The notes beneath the pieces are model-generated. The model was not told the origin of the DNA. It was given only the letters and a program-made list of their open reading frames with translations, and did no database searches. From contig NZ_BKAH01000001.1 of assembly GCF_007992455.1 (NCBI RefSeq), positions 62,001 to 126,000 on the forward strand: DNA of 64,000 bases. The letters run 5' to 3'. Below, in pieces: positions 36,287-44,571 of the stretch. The position numbers and the translations under genes are program-made. The DNA is from Microbacterium saccharophilum (GTDB taxonomy: Bacteria > Actinomycetota > Actinomycetes > Actinomycetales > Microbacteriaceae). How positions within the stretch are numbered: the first letter of the stretch is position 1; every line of letters starts with the position of its first letter.

Positions 36287-37110
36287 GGGCCTGCTTCCCC
36301 GCGCAGGAGCGCTCCCTGCGTGCGCCCGAGGGCGTCGACGACGACGGTGCCGTTCGCCGTCTCCTTCAGGCGCAGCGCGCGCTTGCCGCGATCGGCGCCG
36401 ATGAAGTCGGCGACGAAAGCGCTCGCAGGCGCCTCGATGATCTCGCTCGGGCTGCCGACCTGCGCGATGGCCGCGCCCTTTTCGAGGATGACGACCTGGT
36501 CGCCGAGCAGGAACGCCTCGTCGATGTCGTGCGTGACGAAGACCACGGTCTTGTCGAGCTCACGCTGCAGGCGGCTGACCTCCTGCTGCAGCTCGGCGCG
36601 GACGATCGGGTCGACGGCGCCGAACGGCTCGTCCATGAGGAGGATGTTGGGGTCGGAGGCGAGGCCCCGCGCGACGCCGACGCGCTGCTGCTGGCCGCCG
36701 GACAGCTGGCTCGGATACCGCTGCGCGAGAGACCGGTCCAGGCCCACGACGTCGAGGAGCTCGAGGGCCCGCTCGCGCGCGGCGCGCCGCGGCGTGCCCT
36801 GCAGGAGCGGCACCGTCGCGACGTTGTCGATGACCGAGACATGCGGCAGCAGCCCGCTGTTCTGCATGACGTAGCCGATGCTCCGCCGCAGGCGCACGGC
36901 ATCCTGGCCCCGGATGGGATCGCCGTCGATGAGGATCTCCCCCGACGTCGGCTCCACCATCCGGTTGATCATCCGCAGCAGGGTCGTCTTCCCGCATCCC
37001 GAGGAGCCGACGAAGACCGTCGTCTTGTGCGCCGGGAGCACGAGGCTGAATCCGTCGACCGCCAGCGTGCCGTCGGGGTACTGCTTCGTCACATCGCGGA
37101 ACTCGATCAC
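36283..37110 (-). CDS. Osmoprotectant ABC transporter ATP-binding protein
   Basis: ABC ATPase of 275 residues. Walker A is VGSSGCGKTTLLRMINR near residue 34, the signature SQLSGGQQQRVGVARGLA near 133, and Walker B NILLMDEPFGAVDP near 156, with the H-loop FVTHDIDEA. It ends soon after the nucleotide domain and lacks the paired CBS domains of OpuA and ProV ATPases, so it may not sense ionic strength directly. The start is GTG after GGGAGGG. First gene of the operon. Confidence 0.9.
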   Translation of the reverse strand: MIEFRDVTKQYPDGTLAVDGFSLVLPAHKTTVFVGSSGCGKTTLLRMINRMVEPTSGEILIDGDPIRGQDAVRLRRSIGYVMQNSGLLPHVSVIDNVATVPLLQGTPRRAARERALELLDVVGLDRSLAQRYPSQLSGGQQQRVGVARGLASDPNILLMDEPFGAVDPIVRAELQQEVSRLQRELDKTVVFVTHDIDEAFLLGDQVVILEKGAAIAQVGSPSEIIEAPASAFVADFIGADRGKRALRLKETANGTVVVDALGRTQGALLRGEAGP

Positions 37111-37231
37111 GGGCGTCCCTCCCGGAGCCGCTCAGGCCCCACGTGCCACTCAAGCACAGGGTGGGGACACGGGGCACCGGGGTGTAACCCGGCGACACCG
37201 TCCGGTAAGGTCCCGTGCCGCCTGCCGGGCG

Positions 37232-38308
37232 TCAGTCGCGCTGCTCGACGTGCGGCTGCTCGACGGACGCCGGGGTCCCCTTCTCCTCCGCCACGGCGGC
37301 CGCGGCGGCGACCGGCGTTCCGGGCTCGTCGCGCCGGCTCTCGCGGGCCGAGGCGATGAGGCTCGCGGCCGTGGCGACCACCATCGAGACGATGATGACG
37401 CCGAGCGACATCCAGGTGGAGATGTCGGGCACCCACTCGATGTGCTCCCCGCCGTTGATGAACGGCACCTCGTTCTCGTGCATCGCGTGGAAGATGAGCT
37501 TCACGCCGATGAAGGCGAGGATGAACGCGATGCCGTAGTGCAGGTAGCGCAGCCGGTCGAGCAGCCCGCCGAGCAGGAAGTAGAGCTGGCGGAGGCCCAT
37601 GAGCGCGAAGATGTTGGCCGCGAAGACGATGAAGGCGTTCTGCGTGATGCCGAAGATCGCCGGGATCGAGTCGAGCGCGAAGAGGAGGTCGGTCACGCCG
37701 ATGGCCGCGAAGACGATGATCATCGGGGTGAACATCTTCTTGCCGTCCACGACCGTGCGAACCTTCGCACCGTCGTACGTGTCGCTGATGTCGACGGTGC
37801 GGCGCAGCAGCCGCACGATGAACGTCTCCTGCTTGACGTCCTCGTCGTGGTCGCCGCCGGGGAAGGCCTGCTTCCACGCGGTCCAGATGAGGAACGCGCC
37901 GAAGAGGTAGAAGATCGGCAGGAAGTTCTCGATGATCGCGGCGCCCAGCAGGATGAAGATGCCGCGGAGGACGAGCGCGATGATGATGCCGACCATCAGC
38001 ACCTTCTGCTGGTAGCGGCGCGGCACCGAGAACTGCGACATGATCAGCACGAACACGAACAGGTTGTCGATCGACAGGCTGTACTCCGTGAGCCAGCCGG
38101 CGACGAACTGCCCCGCGTACTCGCCGCCTGCGAACATCCACATGAGCCCGGCGAAGACGAGCGCCAGCAGGACGTAGAAGAGCACCCAGAGGGTGGACTC
38201 CTTGTTCGACGGGATGTGCGGCCGCTTGATGATCAGCAGCAGATCCGCGATGAGGATGATGAGGAGGACGGCCATGGAGCCGATCTCGAACCAGACGGGG
38301 AGGTCCAT
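37232..38308 (-). CDS. TerC-family membrane protein (probable Mn2+ exporter)
   Basis: Polytopic membrane protein of 358 residues with seven or more hydrophobic segments. The two TerC signatures are LTEYSLSIDNLFVFVLIMSQ near residue 75 and DLLFALDSIPAIFGITQN near 210, each with the acidic metal-coordinating residues. A cytoplasmic loop with HDEDVKQET lies between, and the last 40 residues are a soluble Ala/Glu tail. TerC/Alx proteins export manganese or help metallate exoenzymes. A probable yybP-ykoY Mn2+ riboswitch directly upstream supports a manganese role. Confidence 0.9.
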   Translation of the reverse strand: MDLPVWFEIGSMAVLLIILIADLLLIIKRPHIPSNKESTLWVLFYVLLALVFAGLMWMFAGGEYAGQFVAGWLTEYSLSIDNLFVFVLIMSQFSVPRRYQQKVLMVGIIIALVLRGIFILLGAAIIENFLPIFYLFGAFLIWTAWKQAFPGGDHDEDVKQETFIVRLLRRTVDISDTYDGAKVRTVVDGKKMFTPMIIVFAAIGVTDLLFALDSIPAIFGITQNAFIVFAANIFALMGLRQLYFLLGGLLDRLRYLHYGIAFILAFIGVKLIFHAMHENEVPFINGGEHIEWVPDISTWMSLGVIIVSMVVATAASLIASARESRRDEPGTPVAAAAAVAEEKGTPASVEQPHVEQRD

Positions 38309-38338
38309 TCGGGCCTTTCAGGAGGGGTGACGGAACGT

Positions 38339-38434
38339 CGAAAGTCTCTCCCCCGCAGGACTGCGGCGCGCGCCCGGGGTCTCAGCGACGGAACCCGTGA
38401 TGACGGACGCGCGAGGTCGGGATACTCCCTCTCG
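38339..38434 (-). promoter_or_regulatory. Probable yybP-ykoY (Mn2+) riboswitch upstream of terC
   Basis: The minus-strand RNA begins CGAGAGGGAGUAUCCC and ends GGGGGAGAGACUUUCG. The CGAGAG and CUUUCG ends pair to close the element (P1). The GGGAGUA and AGAGACUUU blocks are the conserved loops of the yybP-ykoY class. The element ends 30 bases before the terC ATG, which fits translational control of the ribosome site. A nearby 11-base stem (38404-38414 with 38431-38441) could be a competing fold. A -10-like TATCCT lies just upstream. Confirmation needs covariance-model scoring. Confidence 0.68.
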
Positions 38435-38442
38435 CGCGTCCA

Positions 38443-38448
38443 AGGATA
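38443..38448 (-). promoter_or_regulatory. Predicted -10 box of terC
   Basis: TATCCT on the minus strand, seven to nine bases before the riboswitch 5' end, so the transcript would start right at the aptamer. No clear -35 is visible. Confidence 0.4.
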
Positions 38449-38535
38449 CAGGGGGCGCCGCCGGCCGGCGTCATGAGGTCATGAGACGGTGTGACCGTGG
38501 ACGACACTCCTGGGGTGAGAGACGATGAGGAGACC

Positions 38536-39096
38536 ATGACCGAGCCGGCCGCGCGCACCGACGCCGCGCTCGTCGCTGCGGCGGCGGGCGGCAGCGACGA
38601 GGCGTTCCGCGCACTGTACCGGGCGTACGTGCGGCCGGTGTACTGGCTGGCGCACGGCATCCTCGGCAACGTCGTGGATGCGGAGGACGTCACCCAGGAG
38701 ACGTTCCTGGCCGCATGGCGGAAGCTGCCCGGGATGGAGCTGGCGGGGGAATCGCTCCTCCCCTGGCTCGCGACGATCTGCCGGTTCCAGTGCGCCAACC
38801 GCGTCCGGCGCCTCCAGCGCGACCGCATCCACACGGCGGCTGCGGCCGACGAGACGCTGCCGGCGACGGTGGACGTGGAGGAGCAGGTCATCACGGCGGC
38901 GCTTGCCGAGCGGATCCTCGCCGAGGTGTCGGCGCTCAGTCCTCTCGATCAGCAGATCTTCCGGCTGTGCGCCACCGAGGGCTACGCCTATCAGGCGGCC
39001 GCCGATCAGCTGGGCGTGTCGCACGGGGTCGTCCGCAATCGTCTCTCCCGCATCCGCACCCAGGTGCGGACCGCCATCGGAACGGAGGGGACATGA
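38536..39096 (+). CDS. ECF-type RNA polymerase sigma factor
   Basis: Sigma-70 family factor of 186 residues with only regions 2 and 4. Region 2 is around FRALYRAYVRPVYWLAHGI and DAEDVTQETFLAAWRKL; region 4 is around AYQAAADQLGVSHGVVRNR near residue 155. The ATG at 38536 follows GATGAGGAG; a GTG 45 bases upstream is possible. Its stop overlaps the start of a DUF4349 membrane protein (ATGA), which may restrain or be controlled by it. The regulon is unknown. Confidence 0.9.
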   Translation: MTEPAARTDAALVAAAAGGSDEAFRALYRAYVRPVYWLAHGILGNVVDAEDVTQETFLAAWRKLPGMELAGESLLPWLATICRFQCANRVRRLQRDRIHTAAAADETLPATVDVEEQVITAALAERILAEVSALSPLDQQIFRLCATEGYAYQAAADQLGVSHGVVRNRLSRIRTQVRTAIGTEGT

Positions 39097-40214
39097 ACGT
39101 CGAGGATGTGACGCTGCCCGAGCTCGCCGACGACCGCGTCGACGAGATGGAGAAGGCGCTGTTCGCCGCGATCGCCGCCGAGCGGGGCGCGCCGGCGGAG
39201 CGGCACGCCATCGACGCCCGGCGGCGCGCACGGCGGGGACGCTGGTGGGTCGGCGCTGCAGCCGCGGCGACTGTCGTGATCGTCGCGGCCGTCGTCGGGC
39301 CGCAGCTCGGCGGGCTCGGCGGCATCGGCGCGTCGAGCACGGCCGACGAGGCGGGCGCCCCCGAGGCCTGGGACGGAGGGAGCGAGGACGGACGGCTGTC
39401 CGGCGTGGATGCCGGCGCGGCAGCGGAGAACGGCGCGGCGTCGGAGGACGGTGCGCAGGCCGACGGCTCCCTCGCACGGGAGATCATCGCGACGGCGTCC
39501 GCGTCGGTGCAGGTGGAGGACGCGGCGACGGCGGCCCGGGAGATCGGCGAGGCCGCCGAGCGGGCGGGCGGGTACGTCGAGACGCTCAGTCTCGCGGGCG
39601 AGGGGCAGCCCGCCCCGGGTGTCATCCGAGACGGGGGCGACGTCTGGCCATCGCCCTCCGGCTCGTGGATCACGGTGCGGGTCCCCGCCGACGAGCTGAC
39701 GGCGCAGACGCGCGGGCTCGCGGAGGTCGGGGAGGTGATGGCGTCGCAGCTGGAGCGGCGCGACGTCACGACGCAGGTCGTCGACCTTCGCGCGCGCATC
39801 GAGGCGCTCGAGGCATCCGTCACGCGGCTCACGGCTCTCATGGCGGAGGCGACGTCGACGGCCGACCTGCTGTCGGCGGAGAGCGCGCTGGCGCAGCGTC
39901 AGGCGGAGCTGGAGTCCTACCAGCAGCAGCTCACGGCGCTCGACGACCAGGTGTCCATGTCGACGCTCACGGTGACGCTGTCCGAGCCGCAGGAGGTCGT
40001 GAAGGCCGATCCCGCGGGGTTCGGCGACGGCCTCGCGGCGGGCTGGAACGGTCTCGTGGCGACCGTCAACGGGATCGTCATCGGGCTCGGATTCCTGCTC
40101 CCCTGGCTCGTCGTGCTGGCCGGTGCGGCGCTCGTCGTGTGGGCCGTGCGGACGGCGCGGCGCCGGCGGACGGCCGCCGCGAGGGCCTCCGCGACGACGC
40201 CGCCGGAGGCCTGA
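39093..40214 (+). CDS. DUF4349 membrane protein, possible anti-sigma partner
   Basis: A 373-residue protein. The first 45 residues are cytoplasmic, with a basic run [10 protein letters not shown], followed by a membrane helix near 52-72. A long outside region has Gly/Ala/Glu linker sequence. The DUF4349 domain (DAATAAREIGEAAERAGGYV, then SWITVRVPADELTA) runs to about 300, including a coiled coil (AESALAQRQAELESYQQQL). A C-terminal membrane helix (GFLLPWLVVLAGAALVVWAV) and basic tail close it. The coupled upstream ECF sigma gene and the short N-terminal cytoplasmic part fit an anti-sigma arrangement, which is inference. Confidence 0.75.
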   Translation: MNVEDVTLPELADDRVDEMEKALFAAIAAERGAPAERHAIDARRRARRGRWWVGAAAAATVVIVAAVVGPQLGGLGGIGASSTADEAGAPEAWDGGSEDGRLSGVDAGAAAENGAASEDGAQADGSLAREIIATASASVQVEDAATAAREIGEAAERAGGYVETLSLAGEGQPAPGVIRDGGDVWPSPSGSWITVRVPADELTAQTRGLAEVGEVMASQLERRDVTTQVVDLRARIEALEASVTRLTALMAEATSTADLLSAESALAQRQAELESYQQQLTALDDQVSMSTLTVTLSEPQEVVKADPAGFGDGLAAGWNGLVATVNGIVIGLGFLLPWLVVLAGAALVVWAVRTARRRRTAAARASATTPPEA

Positions 40215-40312
40215 ACGCGGACGCGGAGAGCGAGGCGCCACGGAACCGATAGTGTGCAGACAGCGGCGCCCGCAACCCCGGAGGGCTCCCCCTCGAGACA
40301 AGAAGACGAATC

Positions 40313-41213
40313 ATGTCGACCGCGGAAACGGCCGAGTTCACGGCATTCGGCCCCTGGGTCGACGACGTCACCGATGCGGCGGGCGTCCCCCGTCTCTACC
40401 GCGATTTCCCGCTGGACTTCGCGAAGGCGGAACTGGTGCTGAAAGTGCCGCGGAACATCGCACGACGCGACGCCCATCCCGGCATGGACCTCTACGACGC
40501 GCTCCTGATCGTCGACGCGGAGGCGACCACGGTCCTCTCCCGGCAGGACGACACCTACACGACGCGTACGGTGCCGCATGCGGCACTCGTGGCGATCGTG
40601 GACTCCGTCCTCCTGCTCGACGGGCGTCTCGTCCTCCACGTCGACGAGGGCGAGCCGCTCGAGATCACCTACAACGGCTCGTCACAGGGCGTGATGAGCC
40701 GGCTGGCCACCGTGCTGCGGCGCCTCTCCCCGACGGAGCGCGACGGGTCGTCCGTCGTCGCCTCCGCCGGCCACCCCACCGGCGACATCGGTGCGCTGGA
40801 CGGCGAGCGGGACTACGCCCTCCTGGGCGCCTGGCGGGAGCTGGCCGGGCGGGAGCCCGCCGTGACGCTGGCAGGCGCCCACGGCTCCCGGCTTCTGCCG
40901 CCGGCGGGCGGTCTGGTGGCACGCCTCGTGGACCGGCTGCGACCGAGCATGCTGACGGCCGCGGTCGTGGGGACATCCCCGGACGGATGCCACGTCCTGC
41001 ACCGCAGAAGGCATGTCGACACCGGGAAGACGACCGACCTCTCCCTCGTTCCACACGTTCCTGTTCCCCCGTCCGACGGCGCGCATCGAGCACCGCGCCC
41101 ACCCGCGCTTCGCCGACCTGCGCATCATCGAGATCGTCGACGGCGACGCCAGGATCGAATTCGTCGTGCCCGACGGCTCCACGACCGAGGCCACCCTGAT
41201 CCGCGCCCGTTAG
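40313..41213 (+). pseudogene. Frameshifted gene of unknown function
   Basis: The frame opens at an ATG after AAGAAGA with MSTAETAEFTAFGPWVDDVT and reads well to about 41040 (TDLSL). After that the +2 frame turns into Arg/Pro-rich shadow sequence. The next frame carries a sensible ending (SFHTFLFPRPTARIEHRAHP, then LRIIEIVDGDARIEFVVPDG) and stops at 41213. Removing one C from the CCC at 41043-41045 would restore one protein of about 300 residues. Either the gene is inactivated or the read has an indel. The intact family resembles hypothetical Microbacterium proteins; no function is known. Confidence 0.7.
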
Positions 41214-41232
41214 GTTCCCCTCGGCGCACGAA

Positions 41233-41258
41233 AAAACCCCCGGGAGACCGGGGGTTTT
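41233..41258. terminator. Bidirectional rho-independent terminator
   Basis: An 11-base inverted repeat (AAAACCCCCGG, loop GAGA, then CCGGGGGTTTT) with A and T runs on both sides. It can end the tRNA-Glu transcript on the minus strand and the frameshifted gene on the plus strand. Confidence 0.85.
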
Positions 41259-41263
41259 CGTGT

Positions 41264-41339
41264 TGGTGACCCCAGCGGGATTCGAACCCGCGTTACCGCC
41301 GTGAGAGGGCGGCGTACTAGGCCGCTATACGATGGGGCC
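41264..41339 (-). tRNA. tRNA-Glu (anticodon CUC)
   Basis: The minus strand folds into a full cloverleaf. The acceptor stem GGCCCCA pairs with TGGGGTC (one G-T pair). The anticodon arm CCGCC-CTCTCAC-GGCGG has CUC at positions 34-36. The T-arm is GCGGG-TTCGAAT-CCCGC, and the 3' CCA is encoded. It reads GAG codons. The terminator at 41233-41258 is directly downstream. Confidence 0.96.
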
Positions 41340-41437
41340 GTTTCACGCAACCGTTCGATTATGCCATGCCGTCCGCGCCTCGGCCAAATCGAGGCCCGAG
41401 CTTGCCTCGACGCCCTCCGGACGCGTTGACTGGGGGC

Positions 41438-42076
41438 ATGCGCGTCACCAAGCACGAACACGCCTGCCTCCGCCTCGAACGCGAGGGGAAGACCCTCATC
41501 GTCGACCCCGGATCCTTCACGCTGCCTCTGGCGGACCTGCAGGATCTCATCGGGATCGTCCTCACGCACGAGCACCCCGACCACTGGACGCCCGAGCACC
41601 TCGACCGGCTGCTGAAGGCGGCGCCCGGCACCCCCATCTACGGGCCGGCCGGCGTCGCGGCTGCCGCCGCCGGCTTCGACGTCATCACCGTCTCCCCCGG
41701 GGAGACGGTCGCACTGGAGCCGTTCACACTGGAGTTCTTCGGCGGGCGGCACGCCGTCATCCATGAGACCATCCCGATCGTGGACAACGTCGGCGTGCTC
41801 GTGAACGACGAGTTCTACTACCCCGGCGACTCCTACGCCGTGCCGGAGGGACGGGACGTGCGGCTCCTCGCCGCGCCGGTCGGAGCGCCCTGGCTGAAGA
41901 TCGGCGAGGCCATGGACTTCGTCCTCGCCGTGGCACCGCGCCGCGCGTTCGGCACGCACGACATGACGCTGTCGCAGGTCGGGCGGGAGATGGGCCGGCA
42001 GCGCCTGCGCTGGGCGACGGAGCAGGACGGCGGCGAGTTCGTCGCGCTCGACCCGGGCGAATCCGTCGACCTCTGA
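41438..42076 (+). CDS. Metallo-beta-lactamase-fold hydrolase (UlaG-like)
   Basis: MBL-fold protein of 212 residues. The N-terminal VTKHEHACLRLEREGKTLIV and VDPGSF begin the fold. The metal motif THEHPDHWTPEHL is near residue 45. Later ligands lie in GRHAVIHE near 105, YPGDSY near 128 and GTHDM near 170. Family members hydrolyse diverse esters, lactones or phosphodiesters, or act as nucleases; this short class has no assigned substrate. The ATG at 41438 is supported by conservation, since the upstream open frame overlaps the tRNA side region. Confidence 0.8.
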   Translation: MRVTKHEHACLRLEREGKTLIVDPGSFTLPLADLQDLIGIVLTHEHPDHWTPEHLDRLLKAAPGTPIYGPAGVAAAAAGFDVITVSPGETVALEPFTLEFFGGRHAVIHETIPIVDNVGVLVNDEFYYPGDSYAVPEGRDVRLLAAPVGAPWLKIGEAMDFVLAVAPRRAFGTHDMTLSQVGREMGRQRLRWATEQDGGEFVALDPGESVDL

Positions 42077-42090
42077 CCTCCCGACCGACA

Positions 42091-42134
42091 ACGACGGATG
42101 CCGCGGGCCCTCAGGGCTCCGCGGCATCCGTCGT
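42091..42134. terminator. Long perfect hairpin between convergent genes
   Basis: Sixteen-base perfect arms (ACGACGGATGCCGCGG at 42091-42106 and its complement at 42119-42134) with a loop that can itself pair GCCC with GGGC. It separates the hydrolase from ptsH on the opposite strand. There is no T run, so termination would rely on the very stable stem. Confidence 0.7.
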
Positions 42135-42150
42135 CGGTGCGTGGCTCGGT

Positions 42151-42423
42151 TCAGGCCTCGGCGTCGTGGTCGACCTCGAGGAAGGCGGCGAGCGTGTCGA
42201 GAGCCGCCTCCGCGCCGTCGCCCTCCGCCTTCAGGGTCACAACGGTGCCCTGCGTGGCGCCCAGGCCCATGAGGCTCAGGATGCTGCCCGCGTTGAGGTC
42301 GGCACCGCCCGGGACAGCGATGGTGACCGGGACGCCGGTCTCCTGCACCTTCTGGACGAAGAGCTTCGCCGGGCGGGCGTGCAGACCCGAGCTGCTCGCG
42401 ATGGTGGCGGTACGTTCTGCCAT
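42151..42423 (-). CDS. ptsH: Phosphocarrier protein HPr
   Basis: Small PTS energy-coupling protein of 90 residues that passes phosphate from enzyme I to the sugar-specific EIIA. The active-site His lies in SSGLHARPAKLFV at residue 15. The regulatory serine region reads NAGSILSLMGLGATQG, with Ser47 at the site of HPr-kinase phosphorylation in firmicutes; that kinase is not expected in actinobacteria. It is the last gene of the fruR-fruK-fruA-ptsH operon. Enzyme I is not in this window. Confidence 0.95.
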   Translation of the reverse strand: MAERTATIASSSGLHARPAKLFVQKVQETGVPVTIAVPGGADLNAGSILSLMGLGATQGTVVTLKAEGDGAEAALDTLAAFLEVDHDAEA

Positions 42424-42440
42424 GTCGTTCTCCTGTTCGG

Positions 42441-44507
42441 TTATGCCGCGACCGGGGCGACGACGGCTGCCTCGGCCTGGATGGGGTTCCTGTGGCCGAC
42501 GAACTTCTTGAGCACGACGATCAGGACCGCTGAAACGACCGTACCCGCCACGAGCGCGACCAGGAAACCCCATACCGGGCCGATCGCGAAGAGGACGAAG
42601 ATGCCGCCGTGCGGGGCGAAGCTCGTGACGCCGAACCACATGCTGAGCGCCCCCGTGACGGCACCGCCGACCATCGAGGCCGGGATGACGCGCAACGGGT
42701 CGGCAGCGGCGAACGGGATGGCGCCCTCGCTGATGAAGGCGGCGCCCAGCAGCCACGCCGCCTTGCCGTTCTCCCGCTCCACGGGAGTGAACAGCGGTCG
42801 CGCCAGAACCGTCGAGGCGAGCGCGAGGGCGAGCGGAGGCACCATGCCGGCGCACATGACCGCCGCCATGATGAGGTAGGGCGCTGTGTTGGCGTCCGAT
42901 CCCGCAGCGAGACCGGTCGTGGCGAAGACGTAGGCGACCTTGTTGACGGGACCGCCGAGGTCGACGCACATCATGAGGCCGAGGATCACGCCGACGCCGA
43001 TGACGCCGGCCCCGCTCTGGGTGAGCGCCGTGAGGCCGTCCGTGAGCCAGGTCATGAGGGTCGCGATCGGACGGCCGAGGAAGAGGATCATGAGGCCGGA
43101 TGCCACGATCGACCCGACGAGCGGGATGATCACGACGGGCATGAGCCCGCGCAGCCACCGGGGCACAGACAGGCTGCCGAGCCACCACGCGACGACGCCC
43201 GCGAGGAGCCCGCCGATGATGCCGCCGATGAAGCCCGCGTTCATGGTGACGGCGATGGCGCCCGCCACGAAGCCCGGCGCGATGCCCGGCCGGTCGGCGA
43301 TCGCGAACGCGATGTAGCCGGCGAGGGCGGCGACGAGGAAGCCCATGGACGTGGCGCCGATCATGAACGCGACGGAGCCGAGGTACTGGCCGAGCGGCCC
43401 CAGGTCGGACGTGATGTTCTCGGTCGGCAGGTTCCACAGCGAGTTGTCGATGATGACCTTCGCTGCATCGTCGGTGACGCGGTAGCCGCCCAGGAGGAAC
43501 CCGAGGGCGATGAGCAGGCCGCCGCCGGCGACGAACGGGATCATGTAGCTGACGCCCGTGAGGAGGATGCGCTGGATGCGCGCTCCCCAGGACAGCTGCG
43601 CCGAGGAGGTCGTACTCGTCCCCGTGGTCGCGCCGCCGGCGGTCACCCGGGCGGCGGCCGGGTCGGCCGCGGCCGCGACGGCTTCCGCGATGAGCTGGCG
43701 GGGCTGCTCGATCCCCCGCTTGACGCCGGAGCGGACGACGGGCTTGCCCGCGAAGCGCCCGAGCTCGCGGACGTCCACGTCGGTGGCGAAGATGACGGCA
43801 TCCGCATCGTCGATGACCTGCTGCGGCAGCGCCTGGTAGCCGCTGGAGCCCTGCGGCTCGACGGCGAGGTCGACGCCGGCGGCAGCGCCCGCGGCGGTGA
43901 GGGCATCGGCGGCCATGAAGGTGTGCGCGATGCCGGTCGCGCACGAGGTCACCGCGACGATGCGCGCCGGCCGGCCGTCGATCGTCGAGCCGTCCGGGAC
44001 GGTCGCGGGGGCGGCTGTCGTCGCAGACACCGCGGCGGATGCCGGGGCGGCCGGGACGTCCGAGATCGCGCCCCGGACGATCGCGACGACCTCATCGGGG
44101 GTCGTCGCGGCGCGGAGGCCGGCGAGGAAGTCCTCGCGCATGAGGCTCCGGGCGAGTGTGGACAGGACGGCGAGGTGCTCCTCGGCCGCCGTGTCCGGCG
44201 CCGCGATGAGGAACACGAGGTCGGCTGGTCCGTCCGGTGCTCCGAAGGCGACACCGGGCTTCAGCCGCGCGAACGCGAGGCTGGCCTGCGTCACCGCGGC
44301 GCTCTTGGCGTGCGGGATGGCGATGCCGCCCGGGAGCCCGGTCTCGTCCTTCTGCTCGCGCGCCCACGCGTCCTCGGCGAGGGCGGCACCGTCGGTGGCC
44401 CGCCCCTCCGCCGCGACGCGGGCCGCGAGGGCGCCGATGACGGCGCGCTTGTCGTCGCCGAGCGACTCGTCGAGGCTGACGAGTGCCGGCGTGATGGTCT
44501 CTGCCAC
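42441..44507 (-). CDS. fruA: Fructose-specific PTS enzyme IIABC
   Basis: Multidomain fructose permease of 688 residues in the order EIIA-EIIB-EIIC. EIIA (1-150) carries the phospho-His in GIAIPHAKSAAV. EIIB (about 180-280) has the phospho-Cys in VTSCATGIAHTFMAADAL. EIIC (about 320-680) is a polytopic membrane domain with GAAFISEGAIPFAAADP near the end. It imports fructose as fructose 1-phosphate, the substrate of the neighbouring FruK. The start is GTG. The gap to fruK is 64 bases. Confidence 0.94.
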   Translation of the reverse strand: MAETITPALVSLDESLGDDKRAVIGALAARVAAEGRATDGAALAEDAWAREQKDETGLPGGIAIPHAKSAAVTQASLAFARLKPGVAFGAPDGPADLVFLIAAPDTAAEEHLAVLSTLARSLMREDFLAGLRAATTPDEVVAIVRGAISDVPAAPASAAVSATTAAPATVPDGSTIDGRPARIVAVTSCATGIAHTFMAADALTAAGAAAGVDLAVEPQGSSGYQALPQQVIDDADAVIFATDVDVRELGRFAGKPVVRSGVKRGIEQPRQLIAEAVAAAADPAAARVTAGGATTGTSTTSSAQLSWGARIQRILLTGVSYMIPFVAGGGLLIALGFLLGGYRVTDDAAKVIIDNSLWNLPTENITSDLGPLGQYLGSVAFMIGATSMGFLVAALAGYIAFAIADRPGIAPGFVAGAIAVTMNAGFIGGIIGGLLAGVVAWWLGSLSVPRWLRGLMPVVIIPLVGSIVASGLMILFLGRPIATLMTWLTDGLTALTQSGAGVIGVGVILGLMMCVDLGGPVNKVAYVFATTGLAAGSDANTAPYLIMAAVMCAGMVPPLALALASTVLARPLFTPVERENGKAAWLLGAAFISEGAIPFAAADPLRVIPASMVGGAVTGALSMWFGVTSFAPHGGIFVLFAIGPVWGFLVALVAGTVVSAVLIVVLKKFVGHRNPIQAEAAVVAPVAA

Positions 44508-44571
44508 GGTGACCTCCAGTGGTCGTTGTCGTTGTCCAGGTCGATGGGTGTCGTCGCGCGGCCGCGCGCCG

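Noticed and set aside
41264..41339. tRNA-Glu or tRNA-Gln (51417-51488) as integration sites of a mobile element
   Set aside because: No integrase gene and no direct repeat of either tRNA 3' end was found in the window.
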